DNA of 6,797 nucleotides from Bacteroidales bacterium (GTDB lineage: Bacteria > Bacteroidota > Bacteroidia > Bacteroidales > UBA10428), in contig DNTK01000544.1 of the NCBI GenBank assembly GCA_003508755.1, positions 1 to 6,797 of the forward strand, written 5' to 3'. The position numbers and the translations under genes are program-made. The notes beneath the pieces are model-generated. The model was not told the origin of the DNA and did no database searches. It saw only the letters and a program-made list of their open reading frames with translations. This document shows, piece after piece, positions 1 to 6,324 of the stretch (position 1 is the stretch's first letter; every line of letters begins with the position of its first letter).

Positions 1-1
1 A

Positions 2-1198
2 TTTACTGCCGGAAATAGGGGAGAATCTGTACGATCCGATTGCTGGGTTGAATTAAACCTTACGAGCAAAAGTTCGGTGCGCATAAACCTTATTAGTAAG
101 GTAAAGACTAATTATGGAAAATCGATTATTGAATTGGCTCAGCAGGTATTGGCCAGTTACAAAATCAATAAAGCCGAATTAACCATTGAAGACAAAGGTG
201 CGTTGCCTTTTGTTTTAGCAGCCAGAATCGAATGCGTTGTGAGGCAGGCCATAAATAGCACGGTATCTTATTTCGATAAAATTGACAATTCAGATTTTTA
301 CACAACGCCGCGGAATCTCAACCGATTTTCGCGTTTGTACATTCCTGGCAACTCCCCAAAACTTATGATAAATGCGGGAATTTATGGCAGCGGAGGCATT
401 ATTCTCGATTTGGAAGATTCTGTAGCTCCCGAGAAAAAAGATGAAGCTCGAATATTGGTTAGAAATGCACTGGCAACAATAGATTTCAGAGGCAGCGAAC
501 GAATGGTGCGAATTAATCAATTACCGCTCGGATTGGAGGATTTAAAAGAGGTGATACCATTTCGACCGAATTTAATATTGCTGCCAAAATGCGAAAGCGC
601 TGATCAGGTAATTGAAATAGATACAGTCATCACCGAAATTAATACGGACAAAAATTTTCCTATTTATATCATGCCTATTATTGAAAGTGCTCTGGGTGTG
701 ATAAAAGCCTATGAAATTGCTTCGTCTTCCGAAAGAGTGGTTGCACTGGCCCTGGGCCTTGAAGATTATACAGCCGATATAGGAGCACAGCGTACCCAGG
801 AGGCACATGAATCCTTCTATGCACGCTCTGCGGTGGTCAATGCTGCCCGGGCAGCAGGAGTACAACCAATCGATTCTGTTTTTTCGGATGTGAATGATAT
901 GGAAGCCCTTGCCAGAACTATTCAGGAGTCAAAATCGCTGGGTTTTGTGGGAATGGGCTGCATTCACCCGCGCCAGGTAGCTGTAATAAATGAATATTAC
1001 AGCCCAGACAAACAAGAAATAGCCAGGGCAAAGAAAATAGTGCAAGCATTTGACGAGGCTCAAAAAAAAGGATTAGGAGTTGTTTCATTGGGTTCTAAAA
1101 TGATTGATCCACCCGTTGTTGAAAGAGCGGTAAATACCATAAATATGGCCATTGAAACCGGTAAACTGTCAAAAGAATGGAGGAATGAAGATGAGTAG
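2..1198 (+). CDS. citE: Citrate lyase-type CitD-CitE fusion: acyl carrier (gamma) domain plus beta subunit, 5' end off window
   Basis: The protein joins two citrate lyase subunits. The first part, to about base 250, resembles CitD, the acyl carrier that holds the phosphoribosyl-dephospho-CoA arm; it contains EDKGALPFVLAAR, like the VDDKGALDCILRAR stretch of CitD. From about base 326 it is CitE, the Mg-dependent lyase that splits citryl-carrier into oxaloacetate and acetyl-carrier: RLYIPGN, LDLEDSVAPE (404-433), VRIN, IESALG with the metal-ligand Glu at 683-685, GLEDY with Asp at 764-766, HPRQ at 965-976 and GLGVVSLGSKM. A GTG at 77 could serve as a start, but the frame is open to base 2 and that extra stretch reads AGNRGESVRSDCWVEL, matching the CitD N-terminus around its modified serine. 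The gene therefore begins left of the window. It overlaps citF. The family call is firm. The substrate (citrate or citramalate) cannot be settled from sequence. Confidence 0.9.
   Translation, partial: FTAGNRGESVRSDCWVELNLTSKSSVRINLISKVKTNYGKSIIELAQQVLASYKINKAELTIEDKGALPFVLAARIECVVRQAINSTVSYFDKIDNSDFYTTPRNLNRFSRLYIPGNSPKLMINAGIYGSGGIILDLEDSVAPEKKDEARILVRNALATIDFRGSERMVRINQLPLGLEDLKEVIPFRPNLILLPKCESADQVIEIDTVITEINTDKNFPIYIMPIIESALGVIKAYEIASSSERVVALALGLEDYTADIGAQRTQEAHESFYARSAVVNAARAAGVQPIDSVFSDVNDMEALARTIQESKSLGFVGMGCIHPRQVAVINEYYSPDKQEIARAKKIVQAFDEAQKKGLGVVSLGSKMIDPPVVERAVNTINMAIETGKLSKEWRNEDE
1179..1183 (+). promoter_or_regulatory. Ribosome binding site deciding the citF start
   Basis: GGAGG lies inside the last codons of the CitD-CitE gene, seven bases before the ATG at 1191. 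In-frame ATGs also exist at 1152 and 1185, but the second is only one base from this site and the first has no comparable purine run. This favours 1191. Such a clear site stands out because the other starts in the window have none. Confidence 0.6.
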
Positions 1199-2762
1199 GG
1201 AGATGATAAAAAATGCAGCCGGACGCTTTGTTCCCACAGAAATAAATGGGGAAAAGATAGTTCCATTCAAGGGGGTAGGTAAACACCTTCCTCAAAACAA
1301 CAGGCATGCTCCAAAACTTAGTTCGAATGCTCTCTTCCCGGCTGATGGAAACAAGCACGTGGCCTCATTAAAAGAAGCATTAATAAAAGCCGGACTAAAA
1401 AGCGGAATGACCATATCGACACATCACCATTTCAGAAATGGGGACCTGGTCGCCAATAAAATTTTTGATATTGCTCACGAATTAGGAATTAAAGATTTAA
1501 GATGGTTTCCGTCTGCTTCTTTCCCCTGCCATGCTCATTTGCTTCAGTACCTGGAGGATGGCACCATCAGCCATATCGAAGGAAGCATGAATGGCCCCTT
1601 GGGTAAATTTTGCTCAGAAGGGAAGATGAAAAAGACAGCAGTGCTGCGATCACATGGCGGTCGGTACCAGGCTGTACAAGATGGGGAGGTAAAGATTGAT
1701 ATTGCTGTAATTGGAGCTGGTTGTGCCGACTCCTTTGGCAATGCCAATGGTGTACAAGGTGAATCGGCCAGTGGATTGTTGGGTTTTGCCCTGGCCGATT
1801 CGCAGTATGCTAATAAGGTTATTATTGTTACCGATCACTTGGTTCCTTTTCCATGTGTCCCATGGCAAATTCAGGGAAATTATGTCGATTTCACTGTGGT
1901 TGTTGATAAAGTGGGCATCCCTGAAAAAATTGTTTCCGGCACTACCAATGTAACGAAAAGCCCCGACAGGTTGCTCATCGCTGAGATGACCGCCCGATTT
2001 TGCGAAGAAGCAGGAATTATCAAAGATGGGTTTTCATTCCAGGCAGGTGCAGGAGGTACGGCCCTTTCCATTGGAATTTTCTTTGGCGAGATAATGCGCA
2101 GGAAGGGAATAAGAGCCCGCTTTGCACGCGGTGGCAGCAATAAATATCTTGTTGAAATGTTGGAGGAAGGTCTTGTTGAGTATATCCTCGATGGTCAAAC
2201 ATTCGATTTAGAGGGAGTTCGCTCTATGCGGGAGAATCCCAATCATGTATGGACAAGTCCTTTTACCAGTTACAATTACCATAGCAAGGGGAATTTTGCC
2301 GGTATGGTGGATGTAGTAATTCTCGGAGCTACTGAAGTGGATGTGGATTTTAATGCCAACGTAGTAACTCACTCCGATGGTTATTTGCTCCACGGAATCG
2401 GAGGATGGCAAAACTGCTTGTTCTCCAAAACTGTAATTCTGCCTATACCGTTGTTCCGCGACAGGATACCGGTGGTAGTTGACGAAGTTACAACACTTTG
2501 CGGTCCAGGTGAACTTATTGATGTCATTGTCACCGAGAGAGGCATTGCCATCAATCCTTTGAGAAAAGACCTCATAAAGACTACAGAAAACTCAGGTCTT
2601 CCTATTAAAACGCTTCAGGAACTTAAAGACGAAGCTGAGCGTATTTGCGGAAAACCTGAAAAACCTCAGCTTGACAAAGAGGTTGTGGCTGCCATTAAAT
2701 GGGTAGATGGTACGGTGATAGATGTAGTGAGGAAAGTAATAATGCCAGAAGGCAGGAGTTAG
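1191..2762 (+). CDS. citF: Citrate lyase-type alpha subunit (acyl-carrier-protein transferase), CitF family
   Basis: The alpha subunit swaps the acetyl group on the carrier for the incoming acid (citrate:acetyl-ACP transferase, EC 2.8.3.10 in the classic enzyme). The 523 residues are close to the roughly 510 of E. coli CitF and align along the whole length: HHHFRNGD (78-85), RSHGGR (153-158), ADSFGNANG (179-187), VPFPCVPW near 218, GFSFQAGAGGTAL (280-292), QTFD and the RENPNH block near 336-352, ATEVDVDFNANV (380-391), RIPVVVDEVTT (425-435), GIAINPLRKDL (451-461) and the terminal DGTVIDVVRKV. One loop differs: CitF normally has GGHSDTAAG, while this protein has GGWQNCLFS (404-412). The start at 1191 rests on the GGAGG seven bases upstream; it gives an 8-base overlap with the CitE stop, so translation is probably coupled and the subunits form one complex. 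Specificity for citrate is assumed only by family. Confidence 0.9.
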   Translation: MSREMIKNAAGRFVPTEINGEKIVPFKGVGKHLPQNNRHAPKLSSNALFPADGNKHVASLKEALIKAGLKSGMTISTHHHFRNGDLVANKIFDIAHELGIKDLRWFPSASFPCHAHLLQYLEDGTISHIEGSMNGPLGKFCSEGKMKKTAVLRSHGGRYQAVQDGEVKIDIAVIGAGCADSFGNANGVQGESASGLLGFALADSQYANKVIIVTDHLVPFPCVPWQIQGNYVDFTVVVDKVGIPEKIVSGTTNVTKSPDRLLIAEMTARFCEEAGIIKDGFSFQAGAGGTALSIGIFFGEIMRRKGIRARFARGGSNKYLVEMLEEGLVEYILDGQTFDLEGVRSMRENPNHVWTSPFTSYNYHSKGNFAGMVDVVILGATEVDVDFNANVVTHSDGYLLHGIGGWQNCLFSKTVILPIPLFRDRIPVVVDEVTTLCGPGELIDVIVTERGIAINPLRKDLIKTTENSGLPIKTLQELKDEAERICGKPEKPQLDKEVVAAIKWVDGTVIDVVRKVIMPEGRS

Positions 2763-2777
2763 AAAACAGAAGATATT

Positions 2778-2806
2778 CTTCGGTCTTCAAGCTTCGGTCT
2801 TCAAGC
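2778..2806 (+). repeat. 14-base tandem direct repeat between citF and the dehydrogenase gene
   Basis: The unit CTTCGGTCTTCAAG occurs twice head to tail (2778-2791 and 2792-2805), and one further base, 2806, continues the period. Just upstream, GAAGA-TAT-TCTTC (2769-2781) forms a small perfect dyad. The repeat fills most of the 60-base gap before the ATG at 2823. No T-run follows, so it does not look like a terminator. Its role is unknown; it may be a slippage product. Confidence 0.85.
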
Positions 2807-2822
2807 CAAAAATATATTATAC

Positions 2823-4016
2823 ATGAAAAGAACAATAGTAGCCATGCCAGGCGATGGAATTGGCCGGGTGGTTTTGGAAGAAGCAATGCGGGTAATTGAA
2901 GCTGCAGGCTTCGACGCCAATTATGTCGAAGGTGATATTGGCTGGGAATTCTGGTGCAAGGAAGGTGATCCCTTGCCACAGCGTACCATCGACTTAATTG
3001 AAAAACACAAGATTGGGCTTTTTGGTGCGATTACATCCAAGCCAAAAGATGAAGCTTTTGATGAGCTTTCGCCTGAGCTGAAAGACAAGGGCTTGGTTTA
3101 TGCCAGTCCAATTGTGAGACTCCGTCAGCATTTTGGTCTGGATATTTGTATGCGACCCTGTCGATCATACAAAGGAAATCCATTAAACTTTATCCGGCGC
3201 GGACAAAATGGCACCATTGACGAGCCACAAATCGATGCGGTAATTTTTCGCCAGAATACTGAAGGATTGTATGGTGGCGTAGAATGGAGTCATCCGGAAG
3301 GTATAGTATTGGAAGCCTTAAAAAGTCATCCGCGTTTTGAGAAAAATTTTGGGCATGTTCCACCGGAAGAAATTTCAGTATCAACCAGGATATTCACCAA
3401 GAATGCAACGGAAAGAATTCTCAGGTCCGCATTTAACTATGCTAAAGAGAATGGTTACAAATCGGTTACAGTGTGTGAAAAACCAAATGTAATTCGTGAA
3501 ACTTCCGGAATGATGTATAAGATGGCTCAGGACATACAAAGGGCAGATTTTCCTGATATTCAACTCTGGAATACTAACATCGATGCCCAGATGATGTGGT
3601 TGACAAAGAATCCCGAGGATTATGGAATTATTGTTGCCGGCAATATGTTTGGCGATATCGTTTCTGATGGATTTGCAGGTCTAATTGGAGGGTTGGGCTT
3701 TGCTTCCAGTGCCCAGATGAATCCTGAATCGGGTGTGGCCGTATTTGAACCAACCCATGGTTCGGCTCCAAAATACGCCGATTACGATGTATCTATTGTT
3801 AATCCTATTGCCATGATAGAATCAGCTTGTGCCATGCTTGAATTTATTCATGAAAAAGATACCGCCCAGAAAATACGTCGTGCAGTGGCAGAGGTAATTG
3901 CTGAGGGAAAAGTACGTACCTACGAAATGATGAAATTTTCAGGAAAACCCGATGTGATTGAAAAGGGGGCTGTCTCAACACAACAGATGGCCGATGCTAT
4001 AATTAGTAAATTGTGA
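2823..4016 (+). CDS. Isocitrate/isopropylmalate-family decarboxylating dehydrogenase, probably NADP-dependent
   Basis: This 397-residue enzyme belongs to the beta-decarboxylating dehydrogenases, which oxidise a 2-hydroxy acid and release CO2, as isocitrate dehydrogenase does to give 2-oxoglutarate. Seen in order: GDGIG (10-14); SPIVRLR (95-101) and MRPCR (110-114), giving the substrate-binding arginines; FRQN with Arg143; NTEGLYGGVEW with Tyr150; EKPN with Lys220, the likely catalytic lysine; Asp254; and NMFGDIVSD with Asp278 and Asp282 for the metal. The cofactor loop reads GSAPKYAD (313-320), with Lys317-Tyr318 as in E. coli NADP-isocitrate dehydrogenase rather than the Asp-Ile of NAD forms. 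TYEMMK (366-371) keeps its Tyr391 equivalent, with Lys in place of Arg395. In SPIVRLR, Ile replaces the usual Asn of SLNVALR, so the substrate may not be isocitrate. The ATG start gives a complete N-terminal strand but has no Shine-Dalgarno site. The lyase and hydro-lyase neighbours fit a tricarboxylate route. Confidence 0.88.
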   Translation: MKRTIVAMPGDGIGRVVLEEAMRVIEAAGFDANYVEGDIGWEFWCKEGDPLPQRTIDLIEKHKIGLFGAITSKPKDEAFDELSPELKDKGLVYASPIVRLRQHFGLDICMRPCRSYKGNPLNFIRRGQNGTIDEPQIDAVIFRQNTEGLYGGVEWSHPEGIVLEALKSHPRFEKNFGHVPPEEISVSTRIFTKNATERILRSAFNYAKENGYKSVTVCEKPNVIRETSGMMYKMAQDIQRADFPDIQLWNTNIDAQMMWLTKNPEDYGIIVAGNMFGDIVSDGFAGLIGGLGFASSAQMNPESGVAVFEPTHGSAPKYADYDVSIVNPIAMIESACAMLEFIHEKDTAQKIRRAVAEVIAEGKVRTYEMMKFSGKPDVIEKGAVSTQQMADAIISKL

Positions 4017-4113
4017 TGGTGAAGAAACAAGATGTAGTTTGCTAGTAACAATCAGTATATTAATGCTTTAATGCGTACCACATTTTACCAGATATATTCT
4101 AAAAATAACTGCA

Positions 4114-4665
4114 GTGAAAAAAGAAATTCTAAAACTCTGGCCCGAAATTGAATGGATAAAAGATACAGTTCTTCAGGAAAAAGTATCAAAAACATGGGAA
4201 TTGGCGCTCGAAAAAAGTGTGCTTACACCACATGATTTAAATGCCATACCATTCACACTTCTTTGTGGGCCTCACTTGAAGGTAACCTTTATGGATCATA
4301 AAAGAGCAGTTGTGCATATTGCAAGAGATGCCGGAAATAAAATGAACGATTTCTTCAAGGAGGAACTACCTGTTAATATGGATGTGTTAATTGCCGGTGC
4401 CATTCTGGCCGATGTGGGTAAACTATTAGAATATGAGTTGGATGAGCAGGGTAAATCGTACCAGGGAAATTATGGTAAATACTTGCGCCACCCTTTTTCG
4501 GGTGTATCACTGGCTGAAAAATGCGGTATTCCCCCAGAGGTGTGCCACATTATTGCTACTCATGCAGGCGAAGGGAATATGGTTAAACGATCTACGGAAG
4601 CTTACATCGTGCACCATGCTGACTTTATGACCTTTTTACCTTTTAAAGAACGACTTCAAATATAA
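4114..4665 (+). CDS. HD-superfamily protein with an altered HD motif
   Basis: This 183-residue soluble protein has the layout of a small HD-domain metal-dependent phosphohydrolase: helices carrying DHKRAVVHIA (61-70), then AGAILADVGKLLEY (94-107), HPFSG (126-130), IIATH ending at His150, and HHAD ending at Asp170. The core motif, normally LLHDVGK, reads ILADVGK, so the metal-binding His is Ala99 while Asp100 and the other His/Asp positions remain. Metal binding and hydrolysis may be weakened or lost. No membrane segment or signal peptide is seen. The start is GTG at 4114; no in-frame ATG lies between it and the stop at 4069-4071, and no Shine-Dalgarno sequence is evident. It lies between the dehydrogenase and the hydro-lyase genes on the same strand, so it is probably co-regulated with them, but I do not know its substrate. 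The superfamily call is fairly sure; the function is open. Confidence 0.75.
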   Translation: MKKEILKLWPEIEWIKDTVLQEKVSKTWELALEKSVLTPHDLNAIPFTLLCGPHLKVTFMDHKRAVVHIARDAGNKMNDFFKEELPVNMDVLIAGAILADVGKLLEYELDEQGKSYQGNYGKYLRHPFSGVSLAEKCGIPPEVCHIIATHAGEGNMVKRSTEAYIVHHADFMTFLPFKERLQI

Positions 4666-4673
4666 GACATCAA

Positions 4674-4690
4674 CCTGAATTTGATTCAGG
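4674..4690 (+). repeat. Perfect inverted repeat downstream of the HD gene
   Basis: CCTGAAT-TTG-ATTCAGG is a 7-base perfect dyad with a 3-base centre, starting 8 bases after the HD stop codon. It could be an operator half-site pair or an mRNA hairpin. No T-run follows it, so it is not a typical intrinsic terminator. Confidence 0.6.
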
Positions 4691-4711
4691 ATCTGATCTT
4701 GAATAGTTTTA
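4680..4711 (+). promoter_or_regulatory. Possible Bacteroidota-type promoter before the aconitase-family gene
   Basis: TTTG at 4680-4683 is followed after 20 bases by TAGTTTTA at 4704-4711. The Bacteroides consensus is TTTG, about 19-21 bases, then TAnnTTTG; only the last base differs. Transcription would begin a few bases later, leaving a short leader with the dyad at 4722-4742. In A+T-leaning DNA such matches arise by chance, so this is tentative. Confidence 0.3.
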
Positions 4712-4721
4712 GTATTAACCC

Positions 4722-4742
4722 ATTCTGAGTTAGTTTCAGAAT
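4722..4742 (+). repeat. Perfect inverted repeat just before the aconitase-family start
   Basis: ATTCTGA and TCAGAAT are perfect 7-base complements around a 7-base loop, ending 10 bases before the ATG at 4753. In RNA this would be a hairpin next to the translation start; in DNA it could be an operator. Its arms share the TTCAG/CTGAA core with the dyad at 4674-4690, which suggests related sites. Confidence 0.55.
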
Positions 4743-4752
4743 TACGAAAGAA

Positions 4753-6309
4753 ATGATGATGACGATCATTGAAAAAATCCTGGCAAAACACGCAGGAAAA
4801 GAAAAGGTTACACCTGGCGAAATTGTTGACATCGAAATTGATGTGCGCCTGGCACGCGATTTTGGTGGGGCCAATGTAGTGAAGAATTTGGAAGATAACG
4901 CATTGAAGATTGCCGATCCCCAAAAAACGTTCTTCACTTTCGATTGCAACCCTACTGGATCCGATCAAAAGTATGCTGCCAACCAACAAAAATGCAGGCT
5001 CTATGCACGTAACAATAACATTCAAGTCTACGATATAAATACCGGTATTGGAACACACCTGGCCATTGACCAGGGCTTAGCTTTACCCGGCTCTACCTTG
5101 GTTTCAACCGATTCGCATGCCAATATCCTGGGAGCCATCGGAGCTTTTGGGCAGGGAATGGGTGATCGGGATATTGCAGCCGCATGGGCCAGGGGATCGG
5201 TGTGGTTTAAGGTACCCAAATCAGTTAAAGTTACACTGAAAGGTGCTAAACCAACAAAAATATCCGCAAAAGATATCGTATTAAATCTGTTAAAGTATTT
5301 TGGTGCTAACTCATTGTTGGGTAGCGCCGTAGAACTCTATGGCATTGCCATAAACAGTCTTTCACTTAGCGATAGAATAACCATTGCTTCCATGGCTACA
5401 GAAATGGGAGCTATTGCTATTCTGTTTCCACCATCCGAAGAAATTATTGAATACTGTGCATTGCGTTCAGGGAGAAAAATAGAGCCAATATATGCCGATG
5501 AAGATGAAGTATATGCCGATACCTATACCCTGGATGTAACACATTTTAAACACTCTGTGGCACTGCCGGGTACTCCTCATGGTGTGGTGGATTTAAAGGA
5601 AGTTGAAGGTTTAAAAATCGACTCAGCCTTTATCGGAAGCTGTACCAACGGACGTATCGACGATATGCGTGAAATAGCAGGTATTTTAAAAGGAAAAAAG
5701 GTTGCTCCTGGCGTGGTACTCAAAATTGTACCCTCTACCGATGAAGTTTGGCAACAATGCCTGAAAGAAGGAATCATTGAAATATTTAAAGAGGCAGGAG
5801 CTTTACTTGGCAATGCGGGTTGTGCAGGTTGTGCTTCGGGTCAGATTGGACAGAACGGTCCCGGGGAAGTAACCATCAGCACCGGAAACCGAAATTTTAC
5901 AGGCAAGCAGGGTAAAGGCGAAGTGTATCTGGCTTCACCAGCGGTAGCAGCAGCATCTGCTATTGCCGGACACATTACCACGACAGATAACATACCTGAA
6001 AAACCAAGCTTGTTTGAAGGACACCAAACAAGCATTCAGGAAACGAAAAAAATTCTTGCGCACCCTGATGAATCAAAACCGACTGTTATTGAAGGAAGGG
6101 TATGGCTGGTTATCCAGGACGATATTGATACAGATATGATTTTTCACAACCAGCATCTGGCCATTACAGAACTGAGTGAAATGGGCCAGTTTACTTTTGG
6201 AAACCTGAGAGGATGGGAAGATTTCTCAAAAAAGGCTCGAGACGGCGATATTGTAATTGCAGGTAAAAATTTCGGTGCTGGAAGCTCACGCCAACAGGCT
6301 GTTGATTGA
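4753..6309 (+). CDS. Single-chain aconitase/isopropylmalate dehydratase-type Fe-S hydro-lyase, cut by an in-frame TGA
   Basis: The protein belongs to the aconitase superfamily, which dehydrates and rehydrates 2- or 3-hydroxy acids with a [4Fe-4S] cluster. Residues 1-410 form the large (LeuC-like) part: DSHANILGAIGAFGQG (120-135), SCTNGR with Cys297, and GCAGCASG with Cys357 and Cys360, giving the three cluster cysteines. Residues from about 446 begin the swivel (LeuD-like) domain: DDIDTDMIF (456-464) and NFGAGSSRQQ (506-515). The frame stops at TGA 6307-6309 after SSRQQAVD, in the middle of that domain, and homology resumes in the same frame to the TAA at 6565-6567; the full product would span 604 codons. 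At 63-66 it reads FDCN where the family has DHN, so the usual histidine is Cys65. Three ATGs in a row (4753, 4756, 4759) could start it. As it stands the product lacks half the swivel domain and is probably inactive unless the TGA is read through. The substrate is uncertain: citrate, isopropylmalate-like or citramalate/mesaconate. Confidence 0.85.
   Translation: MMMTIIEKILAKHAGKEKVTPGEIVDIEIDVRLARDFGGANVVKNLEDNALKIADPQKTFFTFDCNPTGSDQKYAANQQKCRLYARNNNIQVYDINTGIGTHLAIDQGLALPGSTLVSTDSHANILGAIGAFGQGMGDRDIAAAWARGSVWFKVPKSVKVTLKGAKPTKISAKDIVLNLLKYFGANSLLGSAVELYGIAINSLSLSDRITIASMATEMGAIAILFPPSEEIIEYCALRSGRKIEPIYADEDEVYADTYTLDVTHFKHSVALPGTPHGVVDLKEVEGLKIDSAFIGSCTNGRIDDMREIAGILKGKKVAPGVVLKIVPSTDEVWQQCLKEGIIEIFKEAGALLGNAGCAGCASGQIGQNGPGEVTISTGNRNFTGKQGKGEVYLASPAVAAASAIAGHITTTDNIPEKPSLFEGHQTSIQETKKILAHPDESKPTVIEGRVWLVIQDDIDTDMIFHNQHLAITELSEMGQFTFGNLRGWEDFSKKARDGDIVIAGKNFGAGSSRQQAVD
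6307..6309 (+). other. In-frame TGA inside the swivel domain: nonsense, error or possible recoding
   Basis: Codon 519 of the hydro-lyase is TGA, between SSRQQAVD and FKALGVQAVIAESFG. Both sides align to one continuous LeuD-type helix, and the same frame stays open for 85 further codons. The position corresponds to a small residue (Ala in LeuD proteins I can recall; Cys would also differ from TGA by one base). Downstream, GATTC (6308-6312) can pair with GAATC (6343-6347), and a weak 3-pair GGC/GCT stem closes a loop at 6325-6330. This is a poor match to a bacterial SECIS. Other genes in the window use TGG for Trp and one ends in TGA, so a changed genetic code is unlikely. Confidence 0.8.
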
Positions 6310-6324
6310 TTCAAGGCATTAGGC

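Noticed and set aside
77..79. GTG at 77 as the true start of the CitD-CitE gene
   Set aside because: The frame is open to base 2 and the upstream codons complete the CitD N-terminus, so this is an internal codon of a gene cut by the window edge.
1152..1190. Longer citF with starts at 1152 or 1185
   Set aside because: The extra residues overlap the CitE end without matching CitF, and the GGAGG site is well spaced only for the ATG at 1191.
4014..4016. Alternative genetic code with TGA as a sense codon
   Set aside because: The dehydrogenase ends sensibly at a TGA here and Trp is coded by TGG throughout, so the standard code fits; only the 6307 site is anomalous.
4017..4113. Promoter before the HD gene (TTTG at 4038-4041)
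   Set aside because: No acceptable TAnnTTTG element follows at the right distance; the match is too weak to list.
4674..4742. The dyads as intrinsic terminators
   Set aside because: Neither stem is GC-rich nor followed by a run of T, so termination is not supported.
4636..5058. Antisense open frame of about 140 codons
   Set aside because: It lies opposite the well-supported hydro-lyase gene and the gap before it, and shows no recognisable domain; it is a shadow frame.
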